Below, piece by piece: positions 1 through 10,803 of a stretch of 64,000 nt of DNA; the first letter of the stretch is position 1; every line of letters starts with the position of its first letter. The DNA comes from Eremomyces bilateralis CBS 781.70 (Eukaryota > Ascomycota > Dothideomycetes > Eremomycetales > Eremomycetaceae): NCBI RefSeq assembly GCF_010015585.1, contig NW_022985070.1:1014524-1078523 (forward strand). Reading direction: 5' to 3'. Position numbers and translations under genes: made by a program. Below the pieces are notes generated by a model. It saw only the letters and a list, made by a program, of their open reading frames with translations, did no database searches and had not been told where the DNA came from.

Positions 1-474
1 ACTCCGACACGGTAAGGAAATCAGAATCGTACCGCTGGGGGAAATGTCAGTGGTTGGATCCGTCAAGCATGGCGCATCAGGGTGACTAACGCGATTCTGA
101 TACACCATTATATGCAAGCCTCTTTCGTTCGCAAGTTCGAATAGCAATTGAGCCTCCGTTGCAGTCGGCACGAACGGCTTTTCGACAACGACGTGCTTCG
201 ACCTCCTCAAAGCGCTTTCGCACATTCCAAAATGCGACTCGGGCGGAGTGGTCACCACAACGACATCGACTGCCTCATCTTGCAGCATTTCGCTGTAGTC
301 CGTCCACGTCTTAATTCCGGCATGCTCCGCTCCTGCATCGTTGCCAGGCTGGGGAGACCGCTGCACAATCCCATAGAGCTTCAACGATGGTATTTGCGGG
401 ATGAATGGGATGTGGAAAACTTTGGCGGAGAGACCATATCCGACTACAACAACGTTGAAAGTGCTTGGAGCCAT
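1..474 (-). CDS. Gfo/Idh/MocA-family oxidoreductase, N-terminal part (runs off left edge)
   Basis: The ATG at 474 opens a protein beginning MAPSTFNVVVVGYGLSAKVF, a Rossmann NAD(P)-binding start with a GxGxxx(A) turn. It is followed by a TTPPESHFGM stretch and the EKPF motif (VVVEKPFVPTATEA) typical of the Gfo/Idh/MocA family. A 56-nt intron at 35-90 (GTTAGT...CAG) restores the family continuation QNRRYDSDFLTVSE before the sequence leaves the window. These enzymes oxidise or reduce sugars, inositols or related substrates with NAD(P) in the cytosol; the substrate cannot be read from this N-terminal third. The C-terminal dimerisation and substrate domain lies outside the window. The neighbour on the right is transcribed in the same direction, about 410 bp away. 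Family assignment is firm, specificity unknown. Confidence 0.85.
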   Translation of the reverse strand, partial: MAPSTFNVVVVGYGLSAKVFHIPFIPQIPSLKLYGIVQRSPQPGNDAGAEHAGIKTWTDYSEMLQDEAVDVVVVTTPPESHFGMCESALRRSKHVVVEKPFVPTATEAQLLFELANERGLHIMVYQNRVSHPDAPCLTDPTTDISPSGTILISLPCRS

Positions 475-885
475 TTCGTTGGAATGGATGCACAATTATA
501 TTTGTTAGAACAAGAATATTCCAACTTGGAGTTGACGGTAAGGTTGTATTGGGATGGGATTTTAGTGGTGCAATTGTACGGTCCACTCATTCAAGCTCCG
601 ACTACAACAGAATGCGGTGGATAATATATTTACCGTATAACTATAACATCCCTACCTTGTTCAGCTAAGGTAAGTTAGTAAGGAAGATATAGAATGTGAG
701 TCTTGTTCTCAAATTAATAGATTTTACCGGTCTCGCATCACTAGTAGGGGGAATACTCTCGAAGTCTCGAAGTGTTTAGGAGTCATGAATCATGAAATTC
801 GGTCAAGCCCCTATACCATTAAGAAATAGTCAAGCGCACACAGGTATATACCTGTAGGTATCATAGCTAACTATCCAAACATCCT
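475..885. other. Intergenic region, oxidoreductase promoter
   Basis: This stretch lies between the start of the oxidoreductase and the stop of the NCS1 permease, both read leftwards. It should hold the oxidoreductase promoter and the permease 3' end. No gene, repeat or clear TATA element was recognised. Confidence 0.5.
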
Positions 886-2844
886 CTAGAACACTTTCGT
901 GTTGTCGTCTTGCTTAAGTTTCATGGGCTCGCCAGTGACCACTTCCTCGTCATACGCATCGCTGCTATTGTCATACACGACGCTGAGATCGTTAATCTCA
1001 TCCCCGACTTCCATCCACGTCTCCGCGCACGCGGGGACGGGGAAAAACCTGCAGCAAAGCCAATAAACGCCCGCCGAAACGATAAACCCGGTAAAAAAGT
1101 TCAGCCGGTAGATATACGTGGCGCCCATGGGGACCTCGGTGCCCACGGCACCAGCAAACCCAACCACGTTGATACAGATGCCGGCGATATATGCGGCATA
1201 GGCGCGCCAGTTGATCCCCGCGGTGAAGTAGTAGGGGCCGGTCTTCCGCGCGTCGTAGAGCTCCTTGATCTCCAGGTACCCCTTGCGGACCACGTAGTAA
1301 TCGCAGCACATGACGCCTGCGATGGAGCTGAGGAACACCGAATAGGCCGAGAGGTAGGTCGTGAACTGGTTGCTCGAGGTGAGCAGCGTCCAGGGGTTCA
1401 TCGCCAAGCCCACCGCTGCGCAGATATAGCCACCCCGGCGGATGTTGATGTACCGGGGGAGTAACGCCGTCATGTCCGTTCCCGCGGAGACGGAGTTCGC
1501 GGCGATGTTGGTGCCCAACTGCGCGAGGGCGAAGGCCGCCGCGATGATGAACACGCCGAACCGTTGGCCGGAACCACCATCGTCGATGAATCGCTCCAGG
1601 AGTTCGAGAGGATCCCAGATGGGTTCGCCGCCGTATATCACGGTGGAGGAGGAGGAGACGATGATGCCGATGAACGAGGTGAGGGCAAAGCCGATCGGGA
1701 TCGTGAAGAGTTGGGACCAGAGCGCATCACGCGGTTTCCCTGCGAAACGACTGAAATCCGGGTCGTTGACAATCAGGGTAGCGAAGTTCGCGATGGAGCT
1801 CATGACGCCGTTGACGAACGCCCAACCGAGTTCGCTACCATGGATTGTGGATCCTTGGCGAACAATAGGACCGGCGCCACCAGCGCGAACCAGCGCCCAG
1901 ATGAAGAATGCAATGCCGGCGCATGGTACAAAATACGCTTTCACGGTGAAGAGATGGCGGATCTGGTGAACCGGGAACCAGATGGCGGGTAGTGATCCGG
2001 CCCAGAAGAGGAAGAAGGATACGAAGTCTGCAGTCGTGGTTCCGGAATCCGGACTAAACGTGTTCGGAATCGTTTCACGATTCTGCCAGGAGATCAGGTC
2101 AATGTCGGTTCGCCAGAGATTGACTGACTTTCACTTACCCATCCCTTCCAAATTGAACGGATCATCAAATAGACACAATGGCCACCAATGTAGGACTGTA
2201 CACCGTACTTCATGATATTAGTTCAAGGGTTTCGCCGCTTCTGTTCGATAAGTATCTCACCCAGATACAAGCCATCGCAGCCCGGTTGAAAACAGGCCAT
2301 AAATTACCCCAGATACCAAAGGACGAGCGAGCGACTACGGGGAAACCGATATGGTATGTAGCACCGATTCTACCAGTCATGCAGATGAAGACTGCTGCAA
2401 TGGAGTATCCGATCCAGACTGCAATACCAGGTCAGCAAACGTCCAGGACTGCACCAGCAGTCATAGTCACTGGTTTGGAGTCGAAACTCGAGACTGAAAA
2501 GGGGAGGGTTACCGCAGAGCCACGATTGCCACCAGCTCAGACCAGCCACGATCATGGACGAGGAAATCATCCAGGTGTTTATATTGAAAGAATCAGCAAT
2601 CCAAAAACCAACGAAGTTCCAAGGACCCCATTGTCGCCTTCCGGGTTCGACGGGTTTCAAATCATGGTTGGTCAACTATGCATTGTTCGTCAATGCCCGT
2701 AATCTTCGACCGCGTATCACGTCTCCGACTGAATGGAATAATCCGAAGACATACCATCAATTGGGTGCTGGTCAGGCCCGGCTCCGATTCCACCGCAAGC
2801 TTGTGCGCCAGGCCGGCAACCTTCCGGTTCCTGAGCGTCCCCAT
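886..2844 (-). CDS. NCS1 nucleobase:cation symporter (Fur-type uracil/allantoin/uridine permease)
   Basis: A five-exon model gives 558 residues: exons 2755-2844, 2513-2675, 2261-2418, 2139-2207 and 886-2082, all joined in frame at GT...AG introns. The segment [19 protein letters not shown] leads into TM1, where Fur-type carriers have a conserved W-x-x-W motif. [20 protein letters not shown] and [21 protein letters not shown] match TM2-TM3 of the Fur family, and [17 protein letters not shown] matches the TM6 substrate region. About twelve hydrophobic segments are visible, and the tail is acidic and lysine-containing, as in the endocytic tails of these carriers. The protein imports uracil, allantoin, uridine or a related compound with H+ or Na+ at the plasma membrane; which substrate is not decidable here. 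The start gives a short 30-residue first exon. The divergent neighbour begins 1.9 kb away. Confidence 0.9.
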
Positions 2845-4700
2845 AATGAACGAAACAGACCACGACTGTCCGTAACTTGTTCAGAATGGAGAAGAAGAAT
2901 ATTCTTCTCTCTTGGGGGGTATGGTCTAGCCGGAAAAGTGGGCCTTTCCTGAGCGACGATACAAAAATCTTCCGAAGCGATGACGATATGCACGTGACGG
3001 GGAGGGTTGGGGCGACGAAGTGGTAAACAATGCCTCTCCTCTTCCAACGGCTCGTTCTGAAAATAAATGCTTGGTAGATCCTGGAGCGGAAGCACCGGTA
3101 TCGCTAATCAATGGTTGACGAGATGATGAAGGGTCGCGGGTGTTGGGAGCGACGTCAGAGAGCTTGATGTTTCCATCCGAAGTCCTGATCAAGGGAGATA
3201 TGCATCACATTTTATCCCCTCCCATTCACCCACGCGGCACCAGGATTAAAACCGAATGGTGGAAACTCCGGAGGGATTATCCAGCTAAGTAAGGAATAGT
3301 GCATTTTCCTGCTTGCAGTCTGCATCACTACGTTGCTTTTGCCCTCTCCATTGTTAACGAGATGGTGGGAGCTATAAGCGATGAGGTCAACATCACGAGC
3401 GGAGTGCCAGGGTCCGCGCCGGTAATGCAGAGGAGAAAAGTCCAATTACAGGTGGTCTCTGCGACAATGCGACACTTTCCACGAGATAGGCGGATCAGCC
3501 ACACACGACATGGGCTTTGGATGGGGCTTATCGAGATGCCGAACTGCAGTCATGGTAAAGATTTGCGATGTCGCCTCAAGGTTCATGAGAAATCTTTTCA
3601 AGTGGGATGGTAGGTAGAATTGGCGGTTCAGTCTGATTGGTTGGCCTTATCATGGGGCAGACAACCGAAAAGCAACTTCACGTACAATGTACATTCACCA
3701 TCCGACCACAACGCAAATTCACACAGAGGCAGCCGGGCAGTCCGAGATACGTACCTGAAACTTGCTGGCCGACTGGTGGAAAACTGGGCTAAGGGCTTGA
3801 AGAATGGGGTCCACGTACGCATGTCGCCTACTTGCTCGGCACTAGCATGGGACTAGAACAGACCACGATACGGCCCGCCTGACAGCTTATCTCCCCAACC
3901 CCGCATAATTATAACGGCGCCTTGATATCGGGCTCGATCTTGTTACTCGATCGCATCGAGTCAACTGCTCGAACCTGATTAGGTAGTATCAACCAGTGTG
4001 GAGTCTGTGGTTGCACTATGGTTGCAGGCGTCCCAACTCCTCGGAGCCTTTCATGTCAAACCCTCCGAAGGATTCCTTGGGAGTTGGGAGCTGGGAGGCA
4101 TCTGGACTTTCCTTGGCGCTTCATCCGCCAGTGCCGCTCTTGAACTAACATTTCGTCATCACAGGCTGCTGCATTGCGGATCTGGACTTCTGGAGCCTCG
4201 AGGATAGCAATAATGTGACCGGGGCTTCCGAATTGTCCCTGACCATTCAGAGCGCAGCAGAAAGCACAACTAGGACTATAAATCAGTAAGGTGGTATTTT
4301 CTCTGAGGAACTGAAGACAATTATTGAAATAATCCAGCGGTATGAAATCTAAGGGCTCCTCTGGTGGAAATAATATGGCATGCGGTTGTCGTAGTTACGA
4401 ACTCCAGAGTCCAGACAGATGTGAGGTCAGAGATGAGACCACGGATTGCGATTTAGGCGGGCGCTATGTGCCAACTGTGCAATATTAAACATCACCTCGT
4501 CCACTTGCGTTGGTTGCAATGCGTAAGCACAAAGGTTAGAACAAATAACTGTATGCATTTGCTGTGGTATTTGAAGTCGATGTCGAGGTTGAGTAGTCAA
4601 TTCACACACTGCAACCTAGAAGTCCACAGCTGCTAGTTCTAGCCAATGCCGTTGACGGGAACTCGATCAAGACCTGCATACGACAATCGCTGCCTAGAAG
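2845..4700. other. Intergenic region between divergent permease and LisH/WD40 genes
   Basis: The stretch should contain the promoters of both flanking genes. An open frame on the minus strand at 2926-3192 has Ser/Pro-rich composition and no recognisable domain. A 10-bp inverted repeat (TCCCAACTCC / GGAGTTGGGA) spans roughly 4029-4093 and could form a hairpin. No gene is called. Confidence 0.4.
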
Positions 4701-6448
4701 ATGCTAGAGAAGGACGAGTCCCCTGCTATCCTAGTTGCTCGATTTCTGCGCACGAATGGATACAATGAAGTACGGATTTATTGAGCATACTCGTTTCCAA
4801 CCGTTCGTGACCCTCCGCTGACCAAGTGCAGACTCTCACCGCGTTCCTGCAGGAAGCCGGCTTGCCTGTTGATGCGGGAATTACGACGAAAGGGAGCTTA
4901 ACCATCGAGAACCTTATTCGTGAGAAGAACCTCTACGATGTTACGAGGAATTTTGAGAAATCGGGCCTTGACGAGAAGGAGCATGGCTGGAAGACTCCTG
5001 GTATCTCTACATCACCCTGTTTGACATTTGAACGTCGACTAAATGTTTCGTATGGTGTGGACTCCGTCGGGACTGGAGCTAGACCGGTGGCTCTTATCGA
5101 AGATATATGGGTGAACATATATTCTTTGGCTGCCGTGCGCCTGTCTTTCAGCTTCAAGTCGCTCATGGGATCGGAAACGATAGCGCCACCGGTCACTCCA
5201 GTCGACGATAGAGTACACATCTCTACACTAAACAGCACCCTCGAAAAGTATTGTCCTTTCTCTACCAAGCTCATCGAATGTCCTCTGCTCATCCACCGGA
5301 ATGGTCGAGTTTGAGAACGGACACCGAAGGAGTGTCATCATCTCCAGCACGGCAGACCGTCGATTAACCATAACGTCTGTAGTGGATGGTACCAGTACAA
5401 CCCTGATCTCACGGACTGATGTTTCCGACTCTCCCATCCTGTCATATCAACTGTTGAGGGACAGATACATAATCTGCGGAACGATGTCGGGCAGTCTTTT
5501 CGTTTACGACTTTGTGAAGTCGGAGGTTCTCTCCACACGAAAAGATCACGCGAAATATGTGGTAAACTTGGCGACAATAGAGTCAAGATCTAGGTATGGA
5601 CTCCATAATGAACAAAATTGTTAAGAAACTGACACGGTGCTAGGATATGGCTCGCTACAGCGGGGTGGGACTCCAAAGTCTTCATCTACTCTTTAGACAG
5701 CACTGATTCTGAGATACGCAATCTTGAGAATGCGGTTGGGACACTCACCTTACCATCGAATCCAGAATCGATCACGTTTGTCAATCATCCAGACACAAAT
5801 GAACCCATCCTGGTCTTAGGTCGGCGAGACTCGACGTTTTTATATTTTTACCGTTTGCCACTCGACCAATCTGGTCCACCGATAGAGTTGAAGCAGGCAG
5901 GGAGACAAAATCTGGCTCCTCATTCCAATGCATGGGTGGCGTTCACGCCATGTTCGATTTCCGTGTCTCCCGTGGAGCCTCTCACTGTGGCCGTTGCTAC
6001 GTCCTCAATCCCACACATGAAGCTGATCATTGTCCGACTCCTGCTACCGAAGCTACAGGACACTGGCGGGCTGTCCCAGTCTGAATCCGATCCGGATGCT
6101 CCTCTCACCGCAGCAGCGATGGGGCGAGCTGAATTGGCTCGCCAAAGTCGAGAAGATGTCGCCATGCTTGTTCATGTCAGCACATTCGCACTGCAAACGC
6201 AGTACTCCACACCATCCCTTACCTGGCGGCCTGATGGGACTGGTGTATGGCTTAACGGCGATGATGGCATTGTCCGTGGGGTTGAGGCGAGCACGGGAAG
6301 AGTCAAAGTCTCGTTGGAAGGTCATGAACCTGGCTCGAAGATTCGCTGCGTTTTTGCAGGATATCTCGAAGACGTTCAAGGTTCGAAAAGGGAGTGTCTA
6401 CTGAGCGGAGGATTTGATCAGCGCTTGATTCTATGGGAGATCGCTTGA
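4701..6448 (+). CDS. LisH and WD40-repeat protein
   Basis: The four-exon model (4701-4769, 4832-5000, 5236-5593, 5644-6448) gives 466 residues in frame. The N-terminus reads MLEKDESPAILVARFLRTNG and continues into TLTAFLQEAGL, a LisH-type dimerisation helix pair. The rest shows WD-like blades: ISSTADRRLTITSV, TMSGSLFVYD, IWLATAGWDSKVFIYSL, TWRPDGTGVWLNGDDGIVRG and SGGFDQRLILWEIA at the C-terminus. LPSNPESITFVNHPDTNEP and NLAPHSNAWVAFTPC resemble conserved stretches of uncharacterised fungal LisH/WD40 proteins, from memory of the family. Such proteins usually act as scaffolds; no specific complex is inferred. Intron 2 is 235 nt and stays open in the exon-2 frame, so its retention would give a LisH-only product. 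Splice sites are inferred from frame continuity. Confidence 0.8.
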
Positions 6449-7224
6449 ATTCGGTAGGCATCATTGTCCTCGGCCTTGTAACATCTATTGTTTCGTTCAA
6501 CACAAATGACAGCAACACAGGCCCTCCGGATCCATTTCTCAGTCGCGATTGATCATATTTTGGCCGTGCAACATAACACAGTGCGCGGATGCCACACTGG
6601 ATGGTTGCCAACAGGCGCAAACGATGTCCTTCATGCTCCTTACCAATTCCCCATTCACGATGGATGTGCCTCCCTTCATAGCCATCATCCCCATTGCAGT
6701 CTCTGATTCTCGAGCTCGTACGACATGGGCACGCATTGAAATGCAGAGTACCAACGGACAAGTACCTCAATGTCGGTTAGGCGGACAGGCGTCCTTAACT
6801 ACAAGCTTAGGACGTTGGTTGCACCTCTTTAACCGATGCCTATACTAGAATCGATGACATCCTCTCCTCCTACGGGCTGGGTAGCATCATTCCACGAGCC
6901 TTCCGACCTGAAATACATCCTCCTCCTCTTAGTATGACGATCCTACTTGTAAACGAGGTTTCCTGTGTCGTCCAGAAGTTCCGGAGTCCCTATTCAGAGC
7001 GAAATGCAACGAAACATCCCGACTATATCGAATACCGCCTAACTAGAAGAATATTTTAATGTCCAATGCCCCATGATTCCCTGAGTGCTGTTTTTCAGTT
7101 CTTTCAACTTCTCGCTATCTTTTCCTTTTCGAACATAACTCCTGAAAACGAAGTCGCCGCGTTTCCAGTACGGTTATCTTGATCAAGTCACACAGAAGGA
7201 ACAAACTTTGTCAGAACCAACAGC
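6449..7224. other. Intergenic region
   Basis: This holds the 3' end of the LisH/WD40 gene and the promoter of the next plus-strand gene. A pyrimidine-rich stretch at about 7095-7135 lies upstream of that start. Open frames on either strand are short and lack family features. No gene is called. Confidence 0.4.
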
Positions 7225-7824
7225 ATGCTTGCTTCACTCGTTGATAGGCCGTTCCAAGTATGCTCTCTTGCTATAACTCCCGTCCTGGCACTAACACGGA
7301 ACCTTTCATCAGGTCCTTTTCTCAGCAGTGGTCTTGGGCCTAGCCGTGCCCTGATCCAAGACCAATGGAATAATTCCTCACCGGCGGCAACCAAATTTGC
7401 CGCATTCGCTGGCGCGTTCGGCCTTGTTGTTTCTCTGCTTGGTATCGTATCTGTCTTCGTCACCGCATTAGAAGGCCTGATCACCTGGGTTGTGGACACA
7501 CTCGCAGGCCTCTTCTTCCTCGCTGCCGGGGTAGTGTTTGTCGTCCATCTCAAGACGACCAATTGCGATATCCATATTGCCATCCTAGCAGAGAATCCGC
7601 TCCTGAACGGTGGCTGCGCTGTCGAGCAGGGTGAAGAGTATTGCTGGTACATGTTTGCCGGCGAGTGGTCCGAAGAGGCCGCCTACGGGGTTCTTCGAGA
7701 TCGGTGCAGGATGGTTCAGGCCGATACTGCTTTCTCATTCCTAGCGTGTTTGACGTGTGTCGCTGCCCTCTCCTTGAGCTTCTTCTTTGGTCGTGGAGGG
7801 ACGAGGAGAGGAGGCGCCATTTAG
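7225..7824 (+). CDS. MARVEL-like four-helix membrane protein, apparent 1-nt frameshift
   Basis: The C-terminal part reads as a small tetraspan protein: ATKFAAFAGAFGLVVSLLG, VTALEGLITWVVDTLAGLFF, a Cys-containing loop and a last helix FLACLTCVAALSLSFFFG. The ATG at 7225 gives MLASLVDRPFQ; a 55-nt intron (7258-7312, GTATGC...CAG) then gives VLFSAVVLGLAV, the expected first MARVEL helix. Directly after, the bases at about 7345-7351 read one nucleotide short of the frame that encodes ALIQDQWNN, so the spliced frame meets a stop. No alternative GT-AG pair that I tried restores the frame. Either the gene is freshly broken, or a base is missing from the assembly, or the start or intron differs. Fungal MARVEL proteins are plasma-membrane or eisosome-type proteins (Nce102 relatives); the exact role is unknown. 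The gene converges on the dehydrogenase at 8085. Confidence 0.6.
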   Translation: MLASLVDRPFQVCSLAITPVLALTRNLSSGPFLSSGLGPSRALIQDQWNNSSPAATKFAAFAGAFGLVVSLLGIVSVFVTALEGLITWVVDTLAGLFFLAAGVVFVVHLKTTNCDIHIAILAENPLLNGGCAVEQGEEYCWYMFAGEWSEEAAYGVLRDRCRMVQADTAFSFLACLTCVAALSLSFFFGRGGTRRGGAI

Positions 7825-8084
7825 GAGTCTGCCCTACTAGTCCGTGTTGAAATACTCCGTCAACGCCGAGGAGATGGCCTGGCGTCTATGAACGATTCAA
7901 CTGGATCCTGCTATGTATAACATGAACGCACTTGGCTAGGTACTGCTACTTACAACATAAGATATTATATGAATCTGATGGTTTGACTTCAGGTATCTCA
8001 GCATGTAACGCTATCAAGCGATATTCACCCAGTGCCAAACTTGGTTGTTGGTAACGGATCTGACCCTTTTCACTCTAGGTTTTT

Positions 8085-9147
8085 CTAACCCGCTCCTTTG
8101 TTAACTGCCTCAGATAATTCCTGGACGTTTCGTTTCCACTCGCCTTCCTCACGCTTCTTTCCTACTTCAGTCTGCGTCGCCAATACATCGAAAACACCTG
8201 CAATATTCGCGAAAACCTTGCTATTCTCGTGGGCTTCATCCCAGCCACCAGTCTCCCCAAAACACTCGCCAATCTGTTCCATCTCCCATATCCATCGCCA
8301 CGCCTTCCTCGGAACAACTGATACGCCTCTTTTTACCCTTCTGGCCATTTCCGGCGCCATATCGTCCAACGCTTCGTCGAGCTCATTCAGGATTCCCATA
8401 GATTCAGCAGTACTGAACGACTGAAGCGCTAGTGCTTGGAACCCTTTCAACAAGGAGGCAAAGCAGCACTTGAGGCCAGATGCTCGACCCAACTCATCTG
8501 AAATATGTTTGATGTTGAGTATAGCTGAGAGGGTAAGGTCTGGAGCTGCAGGGCTCGGGAAATTTGGAAGTTTGGTTGGGCCAGAGAGCGGAATGCGAGG
8601 ACGTGACCACGCCTGAATTGAAAGCGCATCAGATGCATTATTGAGAGTCGGAGGGCCACCGAGAATACCACCATCTATGCATTGGATCGACCGATACGAG
8701 CAGAAGGTGAATAATTCTGCCACCCTGATGCTCGTTGATGGCGAGACTGCGTTGAGGTCACAGTAAATCAGCCTCCTGCCAGAACTGCTTTGATTGCTTG
8801 TTTGATTGCTTATCGGCCGCCTGTCGCTTTCGAGTGCTTTAAGCACAGATTCTGCAGTAGATATGGCCGACTCGGGTGGAACAATGGACAAAATAATATC
8901 GACAGTGTCGACCATGATAGACAAGGGGTATATCGCAATGTCAGCAGATCGTGCACGCTCCACTGTTGAAGGACTATGTTCTCAATCAGACAAATGGTTT
9001 CGTAGATCTGTAGCGAATGTACCTTCGGCCGTCTAGTGTGGTGGCAACATTGTATTGGAATGTTTGAAGGAGTCGAGCGATACCTAAGCCCATCTCCCCC
9101 AAGGAGATTATGCCAATCGTCGGGCCAGGTGTCTCTTTTTCTTCCAT
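8085..9147 (-). CDS. 6-phosphogluconate-dehydrogenase-like NAD(P)-binding protein with DUF1932 C-terminal domain
   Basis: Exons 9023-9147 and 8085-8973 join at a 49-nt intron to give 337 residues. The N-terminus TIGIISLGEMGLGIARLLQ is the Rossmann fold of the beta-hydroxyacid dehydrogenase/6PGDH superfamily (usual GxGxMG, here SLGEMG). ILSIVPPESA and IQCIDGGILGGPP match the superfamily's nucleotide and substrate segments. SGLKCCFASLLKGFQALALQ has the Lys-containing helix at the start of the C-terminal all-alpha domain, which resembles DUF1932, described as a putative phosphogluconate dehydrogenase C-terminal domain. It is a probable cytosolic dehydrogenase for a hydroxy acid; the substrate is unknown. 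Confidence in fold is high, in function low. The gene is divergent from the cupin gene at 9872. Confidence 0.85.
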
Positions 9148-9871
9148 GGCGTCCAATGGCTGGATTTCCCCCAGGGATGTTGAAGATGACGGCCTTGACA
9201 GTGTATCTGCCGCAAGCCAAATAGATCCGCGTGAACTACTGATGGTCCTAATAAATCTCGTCCGAATCGGGAGAATATCCCTAGATGCTACTTTAGAGAT
9301 TCCAACGGAGGTCTCTTCTTTAAAGAGCTGGAAACTGACGGGGGGAAGAACACTTATCAATTATCAACTCCGTGCGTATTTTAAATAGCAGATAAGTACT
9401 AGATACACAAGATTGAAACAACAACGGGTGAATGGTGGAGGTGAGGTGCGATGACGCCTTATCAAGTCTAAGAACTGATACTTAGTATATCCAGAGGCGG
9501 AACTATTCCGGCCCCAGAACCGAGCAACAGAACGTCCACCCTCAAAACTAAGACATCTTACAATTTATATCAGGTCCATCTCAGGTCAATAGGGATCCTG
9601 ATAAATTTATTGCTGGGAGGCTTATAAGACAGAGCAAGTTCGCTCTCCGTTCCTATTTCGAGCTTGAATTGAACCCTGTTCAGGCCTGTTTCTTCCCCGC
9701 AAAACAATATGGCCCCCGCAATGTTGGGCTACCGGTAACGATGACCGAGGATCCGTGACTGACATCACCTTCAAGCCCGGTATATATAAAGTCATCTTGA
9801 TTCCCAAGTTCAGATGTTCTGTAAACCCTCATAATTTCGCATGATCTATTTTCACCGGAGAACTGGCCAAT
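9148..9871. other. Bidirectional promoter region, dehydrogenase/cupin
   Basis: This lies between two divergent genes. Apart from a TATA-like run near 9781 next to the cupin start, no coding sequence or repeat was recognised. Confidence 0.5.
9781..9790 (+). promoter_or_regulatory. TATA-like element upstream of the cupin gene
   Basis: The sequence TATATATAAA lies about 80 bp upstream of the ATG at 9872, a plausible core-promoter spacing. It is called on sequence alone. Confidence 0.45.
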
Positions 9872-10510
9872 ATGGGCGACGGCACTACCACCAAACCCAC
9901 CTCCCTCCCACCATGCCGCCGCTACATCTGTTCCCACACTCCAGATGGAAAGTCGGTCTTTCTCCCCTCCCCTGAGCAAATTTACCGTGGCCGTGACGGC
10001 GTCGGTGGGGTCGCGCGGTCATATTCCGTTGAGACCGTCCCCGCGAAACTCGCAGACGATCAAGACGTAAAAGCATATCTCTCCCCCCACGGTGACGTCA
10101 GTCACTTGGGCCAAAATATCGTCGTCCCGAACTTGAAAGGTTCCAATTGCCTGGTCATAGATCTCGGACCGGGCGGTGAAAGTCAGATGCACCAGACGGT
10201 TTCGATCGACTTCAGCATCTGTGTTATCGGAACTATAGACATGGAGCTGGACGGAGGAGAGAGGGTTAGGTTGTCACCAGGAGTGAGACAAAGGCACCCT
10301 TCATTGAAACTGGACCGATTCTGACGCCTGTAGGATCATATAATCCAGCGAGGTACTATGCACAAGTGGATCAATGCCTCCAAGACCGAGCCAGCAAGAT
10401 TCATAGGAGTGACTTTGCCATGCGAGCCCTTCAAAATTGGCGAGGAGATGCTTGAAGAGAAGCATATCCGAGGGACGGGGGCGTTGCAGCCAAATGGATC
10501 GAGGCTATAG
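9872..10510 (+). CDS. Cupin-domain protein
   Basis: Exons 9872-10282 and 10334-10510 give 195 residues. The start reads MGDGTTTKPTSLPPCRRYIC and continues THTPDGKSVF-like (SHTPDGKSVFLPSPEQIY). The barrel strands include GGESQMHQTVSIDFSICVIG and IDMELDGGERVRLSPG, then after the intron DHIIQRGTMHKWINAS. Histidines at MHQ and TMHKW sit where cupin metal ligands are expected (HxH-type first motif degenerate, second His in the GTMHKW motif). The family is found in many fungi next to secondary-metabolism or aromatic-degradation genes, but no such cluster is visible here. The reaction is unknown. The intron is 51 nt (GTGAGA...TAG), and reading without it destroys the second cupin motif. Confidence 0.85.
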
Positions 10511-10803
10511 AACTCGAAGGCAAAAGTGAATTGCATACGAATGATTCCAACAATTCCTATGCTACCCGATGCCGGAAAGTCGTCGTTAAAACATGATTGG
10601 ACCGCTGTATAGTCAGGGAGAAGAGTCTTGTATAAGTCCAGAACACGTTATTAATGTGAACGTGGAATCGAATGTTATGCCCTTGGAAAAACCATTATGG
10701 GTTCTGGAAACTCGAGACTGCCAAGGGTGTATCGTTGGCTTCTGGATCCTGTAACGTTACAAGTGCAGTCATACCGTTGCGATCGAGAGAGTACCCAGTC
10801 ATT

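Noticed and set aside
2926-3192. A possible N-terminal extension of the NCS1 permease
   Set aside because: The frame is Ser/Pro-rich and not continuous with exon 1, and family proteins do not need it.
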